This document shows positions 9,672 to 21,900 of a DNA stretch of 64,000 nucleotides, in pieces. Every line of letters starts with the position of its first letter. Within the stretch, counting starts at the first letter, position 1. The stretch spans positions 62,001-126,000 of the forward strand of contig JAREIK010005861.1 of assembly GCA_029783825.1 (NCBI GenBank), written 5' to 3'. This DNA comes from Sapria himalayana (lineage: Eukaryota; Streptophyta; Magnoliopsida; Malpighiales; Rafflesiaceae). Both the position numbers and the translations under genes were made by a program. Below the pieces are notes generated by a model. The model had not been told where the DNA came from and did no database searches. It worked only from the letters and a program-made list of their open reading frames with translations.

Positions 9672-12600
9672 ATGGAAACTCATCTGGTAGGATCCTCAAT
9701 CGGTAATAATGATGTGTCTCGCAAATAGTGCATCAACGCATACTATAATTAAGGATTACAAAAATTCTTTTTTTTTTAATAATGCAAGGATCAGATGTGA
9801 ATACAATATAGGTAGAGAAAAATTGATTGAGAGCTCCGAAAAAGCTTATATATTGTTACCTGGAGGAACAAAAATTCATATTGATGATGCATTATATTCT
9901 AAAAAGCCTCAAAGAAATTTATTTAGTCTTAAAGATATTCGATGAAATTAATATCATATTGAGACTACGGATAAAGACAGCACTAAGTATTTATATATTA
10001 TCAACATTATCTCGGGTAAGAAAAATATATTAGAAAAATTACCCATTTTTTTTCTAGTTTCTACTACACAAACATAAGCACAATTGAGTCATATGCCATA
10101 GTAAACTAAAAGTTTAAAGATGAAAATAATTTCATTGTTTGGTATGACCGATGGGGATATCATAAGTCTATAATGATGCAGAGAACCATTAAAAAAATTG
10201 TAGTGGGCATTCACTGAAAAATCAAAAGATTTTTCTATCCAATGGGTTTTTATGTGCTGCTTATTCTCAAGTTAAATTAATTATAATGCTATCACCAACA
10301 AAAAAAAGGACAAAACTCTTTGCATTTTTACAATGTATACAAGGTGATATATGTGGGCCTATTCATCCACCATGTGGACCATTTTGATATTTTATGATTC
10401 TGATTGATGTATCAATGAGATGGCCACATGTTTATTTATTATCAGCACATAACCAAGTATTTTCTAGATTGCTTACTCAAATAATTCAATTACGAACTCA
10501 TTTTCTAGATTATTTGATTAAGTCAATTCGTATTGACAATGCTTGAGAACTTACTTCCCAAGCTTTAATGATTATTGTATATCTATTGGAATAACTATTG
10601 AACATCCTATAGCATATGTTCATACACAAAATGATCTTGCAGAATCATTTATTAAATACCTTTAATTGATTGCAAGGCTATTACTAATGAGAAATAAGCT
10701 CACAGCTTCTGCTTGGGGCCATGATATTTTGCATGTAGTAGCAATGATTTGTATTAGACTAACAAATTATCACGAGTTCTCTCCTTTACAATTGGTTTTT
10801 AGTTGAGAACCAAATATTTGTTATCTAAGGATTTTTGGGTCTGTGGTATATGTTCCGATTACTCTACCATAATGCACTAAGATGGGTCCCCAAAAAAAAT
10901 AGAAATACATGTTAGATATAAATCTCCATCGATAATCAAATATTTAGAGCCGTCAATTGGATATTTATTTACGGCTTATTTTGCTAATTATCATTTTGAT
11001 GAATTAGTTTTTTCAACATTAAAGAAAGAAAATAAACAGTTTGAAAAATTTATTAGTTGGAATCAATTGTCATTGTCTTATCTTAACCCTCGCACAAAGG
11101 AATGTGAACTGGAAGTTCAAAAGATTATTCATTTACAAAATTTAGCAAATCAATTACCTGATATATTTACTAATCCGAAGAGAGTAACTATATCTTAGAT
11201 ACCAGCTGCTAATCCTCTAGTTAAAATTAAACTCCGTGTAGGAAAATCTATTGCTAATGAACCTAAGTATTAGTAAAACATGGTCAACCAGTTGGTTCAA
11301 AAGATAAAAATCCTTGGAAAAGAAAAGGTTCAAAGGATCAAGTTGAGGAATTGATGGCTCTAAAAGAGTCCCCAGTTGTAATTCTAGAAGAATTCATGTA
11401 CCTAAAACTTGTGATAATCAAGAGATCTCAATAAACTATGTCACAATTTGCTTATAATGTGGCACTTAACATTGTTAATAACAATAAGGACCTTGAGCTA
11501 AAATCTATCGAGGAAAGTAGACAGAGAGATGATTAGCCAAAATAGAAATATGCAATTGAAGCAAAAATGAATTCTCTTTCAAAACATGAAGTTTTTGGTC
11601 TTATTGTACGTACATATGATGGTGTCAAACCTGTAGGATACAAATGAGTATTTGTGTGAAAATGAGATGTGATAAATAAATTTGTCAAATATAAGGCACG
11701 ATTAGTTGCACAAGGATTCTCTCAAAGACCTAGCTTTGTTTGTGAAGAGATGTATTCCCCTGTAGTGGATGCAACTACTTTTCAATTTTTAATTAGCCTT
11801 GCAATACATGAAAAACTTGATATGTATTTAATGGTTGTAGTTACGGCTTATTTATATGAACCACTTGACAGGGACATTTACATGAAAATCCCATAATGAT
11901 TAAAATTGTCTACAATGTATAATTCATGTCCTCGAGAACTTTACTTGATAAAATGATGTAGATCTCTATATGGGTTGAAATAATCTGGACGTATGTGATA
12001 TAATCATCTTAGTGAATATTTATTACAAAAAGGGTATAAGAATGATCCTCTTTGCCCATGTGTATTTATAAAGAGATTTGAATCTGAATTCATTATAATT
12101 ACAATTATTATTAATGACTTGAATATTATTGAAACCACGAATGAGCTTTTAGAAGCAGCAGGCAACTTAAAGAAAGAATTTGAGATGAAAAATCTCAGAA
12201 AAACAAAACTTTGCCTTGGTTTGCAGAGTGAACACTTAGAGAATGAAATTTTTGTTCATCATTCAACTTATATATCAAAGGCGTCGAAATGATTCTATAT
12301 GGATAATGCCCATCCATTGAGCACTCCAATGATTGTAAGGTCATTAGATGTGAATAAAGATTCTTTTCGACCTCGGATGGATGATGAAGAGCTTCTTGGT
12401 CCTAAAGTATCATATCTTAATGCTATTAGAGCACTAAAATATCTTGAAAGTCATACATGACTTGATATATCATTTTCTATAAATTTTTTAGCGATTTATA
12501 GTTCTTGTCCAACAAGAAGACATTAGAATGGAGTTAAACATATAGTAAGGTATCTTTGAGGTAAATTGGATAAGAGCCTATATTATCTCAATGTACCCAA

Positions 12601-13120
12601 AGCAGAATTAATTGGTTATGTAGATGTGGGATATATGTCTGACCCTCATAATGCTCGATCAAAAATAGGCTATTTGTTCACATGTGGTGATATAGCCATT
12701 TTATGATATTCTACGAAATAATCAATTACCGCCACATCTTCTAATCATGTAAAGATCTTAGCAATTCATGAAGTAAGTCGGGAATGTTTTTGGTTAAGAT
12801 CTGTAATACATCATATTTGAGGGTCATGTGGTTTGTCTTTTAGCAAGGAGGTCCCAACGACCTTGCATAAAGATAATACTGTATGCATTGTTCAATTAAA
12901 AAAATGGGTACATTAAAGGGGATAAAACAAAATATATATCACTAAAATTCATTTTCACTCATGATCTACAAAAGAAGGGTGATATTGATGTTTACTCAAT
13001 TCGTTCAACCAATAATCTAGTAGATTTATTCACCAATGCTCTACCTATTGTAATATTTGAAATGCTAGTTCATATCATTGAAATGCATAGGCTCGGAGAT
13101 TTTAAGTGATGTTGAGAAGA
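9672..13120 (+). pseudogene. Copia B pol pseudogene (protease-integrase-RT-RNase H)
   Basis: The protease region starts at about 9712 (LANSASTHTIIKDY, IHIDDALYSKKPQRNLFS). The usual active-site Asp of the DSA motif reads Asn. Integrase fragments follow at about 10330-11050 (GDICGPIHPPCGPF, IQLRTHFLDYLIKSIRID, HPVAHVHTQN-type motif decayed), then the linker LEVQKIIHLQNLANQLPD. RT lies at about 11560-12300 (KARLVAQGFSQRP, YSPVVDATTFQFLI). The catalytic YVDD box is decayed to IIND in IIINDLNIIE. RNase H follows at about 12590-13070. Stops and frame changes are scattered throughout, so no product is possible. Gag is missing, so even an ancestral form would have needed gag from elsewhere. Confidence 0.88.
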
Positions 13121-13233
13121 GGGGGAGTAAATTTTTTATACTATACTCTTTTTACCTTTACCATGGTTTTGTCCCACTCGGTTTTACTGGTAAGGTTTTA
13201 AATGAGGCAGTATCATGGACATCCAAAAGGGAG

Positions 13234-13500
13234 TATTATGAACGATATTAATGATGTCCATAAACTCTCCATTAACCTCTTGACTATTGATATTTTTGTG
13301 ACTCTTATTATTCATAGATTAATGTTTATTAATTGGCATGGATTAATATATATTTATTGGTATATAATATGTATTTATGTATTAAATCATATAAATAGGG
13401 AGCCTTAATTTGTATGAGTCACAACATACTTGAAGGAATAAGAAATCTCTCTCATATTTCTCCTATATTTTTCGCTCTCTTGTCCTTCTATTTTATAATA
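13234..13500 (+). repeat. Copia B 3' LTR
   Basis: Starts 'tattatgaacgatattaatg' just after the purine-rich 'ccaaaagggag' and ends 'ttttataata', followed by the target duplication ataaa. Same length as the 5' LTR. Confidence 0.92.
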
Positions 13501-13505
13501 ATAAA

Positions 13506-14061
13506 CAATTTATCATTGACAATTATTCAACAATCTAATACATATTAAAATATTATATTTCAAAAAATATCTATTTTAGTTATTAAATAGGATGAAATAA
13601 AATTAAATGAAAAGCAATTTTATTCTAGCCATCATATAGAGCTACTAAATGGGATCTTTCTATGTATAGGTTACATTAATAATAATTTATTACATTTGAA
13701 TGACAAAATATTTCATATTTTATTTACTAATAAATTCAAAAAATTGAAACTTTTTCAAAATTCTTATTAAAAATTTTGCTTAAATAGTTTTTTTTAATTC
13801 ATCAAAAATCAATTCTCTCTATCTCATAAAACTAACTTATGCTAAAATTAGCTTCATTTTTCGAATGTAATATTTCATCAAAAGTACATTTAAGCGAGAT
13901 TTATAATAAGATATTCTTTTTAAAATCCACAATTCTTCAACCACATTGCCATTCTTTTTCATTTTTTCTAAATATTATGATGCCCTTACTTTTTTCTTCC
14001 TTTTCCAATTTCTTATGTGCTTCAATAATAATCATTCTTTTTGTATGAACACTATAACATC
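13506..14061 (+). repeat. Background sequence H1, second piece
   Basis: Matches 38.86-38.906 kb plus 44.038-44.28 kb, for example 'tctcataaaactaacttatg' versus 'actcataaaac...aaaactaacttgtg' and 'gaacactataacat' in both. It has no coding content. It gives the empty site for copia E at 38.9 kb. It may be part of an old element or of the family-A LTR; the class is not resolved. Confidence 0.7.
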
Positions 14062-14426
14062 TAAAAGCATATCCAACATGGCTATCTAAAATATCTACTC
14101 ACAATATATTAAAATATTATATTATCTATTTTACCTAATCACTTTTTTAAAGTAACTCCAACAATGCTATCTATTTTAACTATTCACTCCAACTAACTTT
14201 AACTAATTTTTAAAAATAAAATCTAAAATACACTATAATATGCCATGTCATCGTCATATTGATGTCATCACATGTTGATGTGTTAAGTCATATCATGAAT
14301 AATTTTAATGAAATGCAAAATTTTAAAATTTAAAATTTTTAATAGTAATATTTCAAATTTTCAATGGTCATATTTATAATGGTCATATTTACACCAGTAA
14401 TATTTACACCGATCATATTTGTAATG

Positions 14427-14429
<3 letters not shown>

Positions 14430-14465
<36 letters not shown>
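14430..14465. repeat. (TA)n microsatellite
   Basis: An uninterrupted TA run upstream of the Harbinger transposase start. It is a simple repeat. Confidence 0.95.
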
Positions 14466-14467
<2 letters not shown>

Positions 14468-14538
14468 ATCTTCCATCTCTTATTTTCATACAACTCAAAT
14501 CTATTTATTGGCATTACACTACTTTTTGTGTTTATGTT

Positions 14539-15735
14539 ATGGCTCGACATCATGTTATGAACATGATTCTTAATGATTCTGACTCCGATGATGAATTGGA
14601 GATGGTAATAATTTGTGCTATTAAAATGAATGAACTCAATAGCACGAGGAAAGCTCTGGTGTACATCATGATTCCATTCAAGGTTATTTAGTTATTTTTC
14701 ACAATTAAGTTCAAGGGCATGAGAAATTTTATCATGATTTTTTAGCTGAACTACCTATATATCCCCCAAATTTATTTTGAAGAAGGTTTTGAATGAATCA
14801 AACTCTTTTCCTTCATATTCTATTCATGGTGGAAAATTATGATTCATATTTTGTCCAAAAAAATACTGCTGGAATTATTGGCTTGTCTTCCCTTCAAAAG
14901 TGACAACCACCATAAGGATGCTTTCTTATGGAGTTGCAGCAGATGTGGTTGATGATTATGTGAGGATTGATAAAAGTACTACAATTAAAAGTTAAAAAAG
15001 ATTTCTGAGAATTGTAGTAGCAATTTTTTACAATGAATATCTTAGGCCACCAGATAACGATGACATTTCTAGATTATTATCAATACGTACCAATCATGGG
15101 TTTTCTAAGATGTTAAGGATCATTGATTATATGCATTGGAAATGGAAGAATTGTTCAATAGCATGAAAAGGTATGTATTCTAGTTACATCCATGAACCAA
15201 TAATTAATTTGGAAGCGGTGGTTTCATATGATTTGTGGATTTGACATGCCTTTTTTGGGTTACTTGAATCTCATAACAATGTCAACTTTCTAGAACGTAC
15301 TTCTATATTTTCTCTCCTTTAAGAAGGTCAGCTTACTCCAGCTAATTTCTCTGTCAACAAAAATTAATATACAATAGGGTATTATCTTGTCAATGGTATA
15401 TATCCAAAATGGGCAACATTTGTCAAAACATTTCTATCTCCAAAAGACAATAAGCAAAAACATTTTGCAAAATCTCAAGAGTCATCAAGAGAGGACATTG
15501 AGCAAGCATTTGGAGTGCTCCAAGCATGATTTTCTATAGTGCATGGACCAGCACATATATGGAAACATTGAAGTGCTTAAAGATATTATGAAGGTATGCA
15601 TAATATTATATAACATGATTGTCAGGGATGAGAGGAACGCTCATGAGTTGGACTTTACTTATGATACAATGGATGAGTATCCCACTATCACTATTATACC
15701 TAAAAGGAGTTCAGAACTACATAAAAATTATTAAT
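14539..15735 (+). pseudogene. Harbinger transposase (HARBI1-like DDE nuclease), decayed
   Basis: The presumed start at 14539 reads MARHHVMNMILNDSDSDDE, a typical acidic start. The nuclease core follows: DYMHWKWKNCSIA with first catalytic Asp (about 15125), INLEAVVSYDLWI, HAFFGLLESHNNVNFLERTS, YTIGYYLVNGIYPKWATFVK, then EDIEQAFGVLQA with the Glu (about 15495-15530). The family pattern GSxNDINVL reads ESHNNVNFL, so the second catalytic Asp appears changed to Asn. Several frames and stops interrupt it. In the family this nuclease needs the Myb-like ORF1 partner, which lies on the opposite strand downstream. Non-functional here. Confidence 0.88.
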
Positions 15736-16038
15736 ACTCAATATTGTATTGGAGACAAAGAAATTCATTTCAAACTCCAAGCAAATCTAGTCAAGCATTA
15801 GTGGAATATGTATGGAAATTACTAGGCACTACTTAAGTAAATGTTATTATAGTACTTGTACCATGATTAATACTATCTAAATTTGTTTGTCTATTAATAA
15901 AAAAAATTACATCTTCTTTTCCAATATTTTCATTTGGCAGCATTGATAATATTTAGCTTGCAAATTAGGCATGCAACTCGTATCCATCTATTTTATTCGA
16001 TCTTCCTTTTTCATTTGCTCTATTTTCATTTTCTCTTT

Positions 16039-16900
16039 CTATTGTAATAGGAATTGCTCCTTGTGTAGTATGCATTGTTGTTCTTGAAGATAACATTTTT
16101 TCATCATTGCAAATTTCTTCTCATTCACTACTTTTTTCTCTTCATGTATCACTATTAACAAAATAATGAGTTCGAGATTTTTTGCATAACCTCCAACTTC
16201 TTTACTCTTGAATTTTTGGAGTTGTGCTTTCTCAGCTTTCACACATGGTGGTCTATCTAAGGATCCTTAGGACCCACCATCATCTCCAAAATTTATGGAG
16301 TCCTGTGTAGAAGGCAAGGAGCATCCACGAGTATTATTATGTTTTAAATTTTGCTTCTTTGCTTGAGAATCCTCTATCCATTTTGGTTGATACCTTAATT
16401 CATTACAACAATGTTCAAATAGAAAAAAAGAATTATAGATTTCTTTGTATAAGTTCTCGGCATCACGAATCTGAAAAATTTGAAAACAAAATTCATTATC
16501 ATGTCATTAAAAGATAACTATTTTGTAAGAAAATATTAACTCAAACATTGTCTTTCTTTGTTAAACCACTTTGATTTAGTCTTTCTATATGTGCAAAGTA
16601 CCCAAAAATTTATTGGTGGCTAACTGAATTGTTGACTAATAATTATTAAAGAATTTTAACTATGAATAAGACATCTATTAGGTTTGTATTCATGGAAGAA
16701 CTCACAAACCCTTTGCCAATATGTCTTAGATTTTTGCTCATTTTTTTGCACAACAACCAAACTATTATTAATCCATGCTGAGATTATCATAATGTCTTCT
16801 TCTGAAATAAAATTTCCACCTTATTATTTTTTTTGTGGTGGAGTCTACTTGAGGAGATATTGGAGAAGATTAACCTATAACCACATCATCTAAATATATC
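16039..16900 (-). pseudogene. Harbinger ORF1 (Myb/SANT-like DNA-binding partner)
   Basis: Minus-strand reading from about 16800: EEDIMIISAWINNSLVVVQK, then KSKTYWQRVCEFFHEYKPNR. This matches the Myb-like domain of plant PIF/Pong ORF1 proteins (EDxxLxxAWLN, FWxRIxEYFHxNKP). After a probable intron ending 'tttttcag' near 16474, IRDAENLYKEIYNSFFLFEH and LRYQPKWIEDSQAKKQN match the NAM-associated half. A charged C-terminal coiled-coil-like segment runs to about 16039. Stops are present in the middle segment. In the family ORF1 binds terminal sequences and recruits the transposase. Confidence 0.8.
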
Positions 16901-16978
16901 CATGTTGGAATGGATCCATGAGATGAGCAGTTCATGCATTGCAAATATAGATGATGTGCTACTAATTACTATACTGTA

Positions 16979-17033
16979 AAAAGGCAAAAAATTAAAAATA
17001 AACAAGGAAAGGCAAAAAATTAAAAATGAACAA
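16979..17033. repeat. Short tandem duplication
   Basis: 'aaggcaaaaaattaaaaat' occurs twice about 30 bp apart between ORF1 and the right part of the Harbinger element. Confidence 0.85.
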
Positions 17034-17695
17034 CATTGTGTCATATTCCTAATTTAATTTATTTTTAAAAATAGCTTAAAGTTTGATAACCTAAAACAAC
17101 TTAAATCAATTCCCGATTCAATTCAGCTTAGGGATTAATGGTATTGTTGAGAATCTGATTGACAATCATATTCTAAGACTTCTATATATGTTGTTTGCTA
17201 ATTCTGATTTTCACCAACCTAACTGCACAATTATTCATTAACCCCAAATTTCCTCTGAACAAAATAAACCTCATTAACCTAACATGTCTTTTCTTAAGAT
17301 TAAAGATTCACTTCAATCGTAGTTTCAGTTCCAGGCAACTTCTACATCTTCATCCGATAAATGCCTCAAGTTGGGTATCTTGCATTCCATCAATAAACAT
17401 AAGCTTCCACTTAAACTCTTGTTAGAGACTTCAATTTTCAAGTAGGGTGTCCTACATTCCATCAATAAACATATTTCTTGTTTGTTTTTATGTGGAAGGT
17501 TAGGTGCCAAAGTGAAACACAATTTTTTTGATCCTTGTAATCTTCATATGTGGAATTCTTTCAAGGTGGCGATGGGAATTACCAAACACATTTAATAATA
17601 CTTACCAATTCCAGAAGGAGTGGTTTGGTGTTTGAGTATGGTGTAGTGACTACTATAAACAAGAGCTAAAACCCCTAAAGTGGATCTAAATTATT
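17034..17695. other. Harbinger right interior, no gene assigned
   Basis: This may include a decayed first part of ORF1 on the minus strand, but I cannot match it to the family. 'cattccatcaataaacata' occurs twice (about 17385 and 17456), part of a roughly 70-bp direct duplication. Confidence 0.5.
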
Positions 17696-17945
17696 AAAAC
17701 CTCGTTATTCAGCACTAATAGAACTGTAGAACCAAAAAAAAACATGTTTTCAAACAAAATATTATGAAAAAAATCACGGATTTGCTAAATTTAAACCATA
17801 GAAATGGATTTGCTAAATGAAAACTTCATTATTCAGTACAGTTAGAACTACAGAACCAAAAAAATAGGTTTTCAAATAAAAAATTATGAAAAAAATCATG
17901 GATTTGCTAAATTCAAACCATATAAATGGCAGAAGATGAAAATCA
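17696..17945. repeat. Two-unit 125-bp tandem repeat
   Basis: Unit 1 from 17696 ('aaaacctcgttattcagcac') and unit 2 from 17821 ('aaaacttcattattcagtac') share the internal string 'attatgaaaaaaatca' and end 'ggatttgctaaat'. It lies in the subterminal part of the Harbinger element. Confidence 0.88.
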
Positions 17946-18211
17946 AAAAGATCACAAGAAAACAACAAAACACGAGTAAAATCCAAATCACAAGAACATA
18001 AAATATCTTACAAATATGAATCACATGAAATTCTTATTTTCACGCGAAGCTTCCTGGCGAGGAAGATGGATCGTTACATGTGACAAGTTAAACGAAGGAT
18101 ATGGGAAATGGATAAGCAAAGATCGAGCATGTTGAAGTTGATTTTTAGGATTAAGCTATCTAAAATAGCTAGAGAGAGAGAGATTTATGGAGCCTCTTGG
18201 AGATGCTCTAA

Positions 18212-18345
18212 ACATTTTAAATATTTGCGAGCATCCATCTCTATCAGTAGCTACCATTTTGTATCACTAGTCTTTTTCACTTTCTATCTTCATCTTTGCT
18301 TTAGTATCATATGCTTACGTGAGCCATAACAACTATCATTAAGTT
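18212..18345 (+). repeat. Background sequence H1, third piece
   Basis: 'atttgcgagcatccatctct' and 'tagtatcatatgcttacgtg' match 44.29 kb and 46.75 kb respectively. It shows the uninterrupted target site of LTR element F ('atctttgctttagtatcata'). Confidence 0.8.
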
Positions 18346-18785
18346 TTCTATTTGTGGGAGTTTGATTTAAATTCTCTCTATGAAATTTTTTATGTAGTAA
18401 CTTATACAATTAATTTTTAAAGAAATTAATAAAAATTAAATACAATTTTTATAATTTATAAAATGTTATATATTCCATCAATCTCTTTTTATAATGTGTA
18501 TCATATTTCTTTATTTACAATTTTGTATTTTCAATAATATTTTTGTTGGTGCTCAAAAATAAAAAATGGACCATATAGTTCTTACATTTTTTTAGCTAAT
18601 TTAACTATTTAGTTCAACTCATATAAAATTAAAAGAATACAAAATACAAAGAACATAATTATAATTTAAATTAAAAGTTTAAAACAAAATTTTAATAAAG
18701 TAATAAGATTAGAAATTGCAATGTATTGATTTTATTTCATTAATGTTTAACTATTATTTATATTATTAATATTAAATATTTTCAA
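18346..18785 (+). repeat. Repeat R1, left copy next to copia C
   Basis: Starts near 'tttgtgggagtttgattt' and includes 'aaaatggaccatatagttct' and 'ttatattattaatattaaat'. It matches 34.79-35.05 kb (plus strand) and 36.9-37.43 kb (minus strand). It is non-coding, and its class is unknown. Confidence 0.75.
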
Positions 18786-19756
18786 TGTAGGACATTTGAA
18801 CCCTAGTTTATTTTAAATCGCAAAGTAACGAGAATGCTAGTTTATTAATTAAACAACGAAAGCAAGTAAAATTAACAGCCCAAAATAAAGAAAAATCTCA
18901 ATATAAAAAATTTTAAAAATACAATCTAGTAAAAGTCAAGTTCATGTAATAACAATGTCAAATCAAATATTATATGTTATGGATGTCTTCACATGTACAA
19001 GAAGTCCATAAGGTATACTATGCTCAAAAGTTATGTTTTGGACAAAATTTTATTTTCTATGATATAAAGCCCTATGGCCAAAAATTTAGTACAAATACAT
19101 AAAGTTGGGATTTTGGGATGAATGCTCTATATCTTTTTCCATATTATGCTTTAGGTGATAGGATTTGTTTGTCGGATTTATGGCATGAAATTAATAATGT
19201 GATGACATTATAATTTCTAGGCCGAAGAGGTGATTTTGTTCGTAGCTTTCAAATCTTCAAAGTTGTCAAAGCTCTTATTTCTTATTGCATACAATTATGT
19301 AGATAAACAAAAAACAAGATCTAATACCAGTTACATAAGGTTTCTTTCAAAAACAGATAGCCACTTTTATGTCAAATAAAATTCATAGTCCCATTTTTAT
19401 CTAAAAAATGCATAGCCTCATTTTTGTGTAATAAAAATCACATTTTTGTTTCTGTCTAAAAATACACAACCTCATTTTTATGTAAAAAAATGCATAGCAT
19501 TTTTACACATGCTATTCCTTGCACATCTTATCATTATTTTTTTAAGGACTAGATGAGGGAACCACACATGCCCTCTTTATGAAAATAGAAATGTTAATGT
19601 TTTCACAATGTAAAAAAAAACTTTTATTTTATTTATTTTTTTTCAAATAGAATATGGTATTTTATCTCATGTACTTGATCTACTATGCTCCATGCATTCA
19701 AAATAAAACAAACAAAATAAATAAAACTGATCTACCCAACTTGGGCATACCTAGCA
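18786..19756 (-). repeat. Copia C 3' LTR
   Basis: Matches 33129-34778 apart from the hAT insertion there: 'acaagaagtccata' in both, then 'ggtgataggatttgtttgtc' versus 'ggtgatagggttggtttgtc'. The inner edge is at ...ctagca (19756), next to a pyrimidine-rich 'aatctcctcgtct', i.e. a polypurine tract on the minus strand. The outer edge is uncertain by about 10 bp. Confidence 0.8.
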
Positions 19757-20019
19757 AATCTCCTCGTCTACCCTATGTGGAGAGACATATCTCAGCATGC
19801 AACTTAAAGAAATTAAACTTAATTGATAATAATAATTTCATTACTATATTAGCAACATTTTATTCGTGTGTATTTTTTTTAGTACAACTGACTTTTTATC
19901 TAATACATCTCATATCTAGTGATACCGTACAACAATGTGTTTCAAACTACTTTGGAAGGTCAAATTCATAGTACATCAATGTGATTCAACCTACATATAA
20001 TTTTCATCTAATACATGTA

Positions 20020-21895
20020 TATTATAGTATATCTAAGTCTACAAGAATTTTTCATCCATAAAGTTTCTTTGCAAGCTTGGTTTCAACTTGGATTACAAGG
20101 ATACAACTCCCCCTCCAAATGTTATAAGATATCCTGAGGTGGATCTATGTGAATCTAAATCACCGGCCATATTATAATTAGTATATCTGAGAAATGTGGA
20201 TTTTAACCCACCTAAGCAAAAGATAGCTGAAAAGTCCCACATAAGTACCTCAGGATAGATTTCACCATAGCTTGTGATATCTTCCTATGTTCGAAAGAAA
20301 ATGGCCAACAACGCTATTAGCATGTGCTATATCCAGTCTAGTTCAGACCATTAAATATATAAGACTACCAACTGCTAAGGTATAGAGGACATGACTCATA
20401 TTTCTTCTTTTGTCATCTGTCTTTGGACCATGCTCGGTACTCAAATTAAAATATTTAGCTAAGTGAGTGGAGATTGGCTTAGCCTATTTCATGAAAAATT
20501 TATAAAGAATTTTACCATCGTATCATTCTTGAGATAACCATATATATACCTATAATGCCTATCCAAGATGACACACATCCCTAAAATCTACATGACTAGG
20601 CCTAAGTCTTTTATAGAGAAGACTTTTCCCATTTTCTCTTTAAATCTATCAATTAGTTCTTTATTATTGCCAATAATCAATATGTTGTCAATATATGATA
20701 AAAGTATACATCTATCATCTCCAAACTGATGACTGACAAATACATAGTGATCATAAGATGTGTACTAGGGATCATGAGACTCTATGGATGAATAAAATTT
20801 TTTCTACCACTACCTAAGAGCTTGTTTAAGACCATACAAGCTCTGGTTTAGTTTTCAAAAAAGACATTCCCTTCTCTTCTACAAAGAATCTCTCAGGCTA
20901 ATAAATGTAGAGAATCTAGTGAAGGTGACCAATAAAATGAGTCTTCTTATTGAGTTGATCATTTTTTAAGTTCAAACTAGCAGCCAAATTTAGAACCACT
21001 CGAATAGAAGATATCTTTACTACCAGAGAAAATATCTCATCAAAATAGATTCTTTTCTTTTGACTAAATCTTTTGACTAGCAACTGAGCCTTGTATCACA
21101 TTTGAGAGTCATCATCACTGGGTTTTAGTCTAAAGTACCAATATTTTTCAAAGCCCTCTTTCTTTTTGGTAACTATAACAGATCACAAGTCTAGTTGATG
21201 GGAAGAGACTCCATCTATTTTTATATAGCCTAAAGTTATTCCTCTTTATTCTCAAAAGAGAAAAAAATATTGCCTCATGAAAGGTCTCTACCTACATGAT
21301 TATAAGTAATCATGGAATCTAGAGGATATTTTGCTAGGCCTAGATGATGTTCTAAGTTTAGACTGAGATGTATAATGATGAACAACTAGGTCTTTTCTAG
21401 TTCCAGCTAAAATATGGTCTTTTCCTTTTCAAAATTTATAAACTAGGGCTCAAATATATCATGTATATCACCGTGGCTTGGAAATATCAGTAATATCCTA
21501 AGGCTCTATAATATTAGGAGGCTGCTTAATTCCTTCCATTTGTTTAGACATATCTCTAGAAGGAACCATTATCAAATTTGTGCAAATAGGAATCTCTAAG
21601 GTATCATTCTCATCTCTGCTCGAATGATTATCATCTTTAAAGTGTTCCTCAAAAAAAGCACATCCCTACTTAGAACAAAGTTCTTGGCAATTGGGTCCCA
21701 TAGTTGCCAAACTTTCTATGTCCATACCCAATTAAGATACTTGGATGTGCAGTATCATCGAGTTTAAATCTATCATCTTTTGGAATATGAACAAATACTT
21801 AGCAACCAAAAATTCTCAAGTAATCATATGAGATATTTTTACTAATCTAGATTTTATTGGGAACATATCCATCTAAATTCGTGCCAGAACACATT
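20020..21895 (-). pseudogene. Copia C integrase C-terminus, RT and RNase H
   Basis: Minus-strand frames read, in order: LWDPIAKNFVLSRDVLF (integrase C-terminal region, about 21.7 kb); KRFSQKKRIYFDEIFSLVVK and SSIRVVLNLAASLNLK (RT, about 21.0 kb); LNQSLYGLKQALRWQKKFY-type motif; SYIDNILIIGNNKELIDRFK, where the YVDD box reads YIDN; KDLG, and YTNYNMAGDLDSHRSTSGYL with FGGGVVS (RNase H, about 20.1-20.2 kb). This order and these motifs are those of Tnt1-type copia elements. Many stops occur and the end of RNase H is lost near 20.03 kb. The upstream half of the gene is at 31.1-32.35 kb. Confidence 0.88.
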
Positions 21896-21900
21896 GATTA

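Larger units (their letters stand above)
9356..13500 (+). mobile_element. Copia B, LTR-complete retrotransposon lacking gag
   Basis: A 4145-bp element with two 267-bp LTRs (9356-9622 and 13234-13500) and a perfect 5-bp target duplication ataaa (9351-9355 and 13501-13505). The primer-binding site 'tgttatcagcacgaagc' follows the left LTR, and the purine tract 'ccaaaagggag' precedes the right LTR. The pol gene is in copia order (protease, integrase, RT, RNase H). Only about 50 bases lie between primer-binding site and protease, so gag is absent although both LTRs and the target duplication are intact. Confidence 0.93.
14065..18208. mobile_element. PIF/Harbinger DNA transposon with both genes
   Basis: A 4144-bp element bounded by the 3-bp target duplication taa (14062-14064 and 18209-18211). 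Imperfect terminal repeats AAGCATATCCAAC (left) and, as reverse complement of the right end, GAGCATCTCCAAG. TAA duplications and GAGCATCTCCAA termini are characteristic of PIF/Harbinger. It holds a plus-strand transposase relic and a minus-strand Myb-like ORF1 relic that converge. The homologous background at 44.27 kb, without the element, supports the boundaries. Confidence 0.88.

Noticed and set aside
19654..19971. 105-residue open frame on the plus strand
   Set aside because: It spans the inner edge of the copia C 3' LTR, opposite to the element's coding strand, has no recognisable domain and is not shared with the other LTR.
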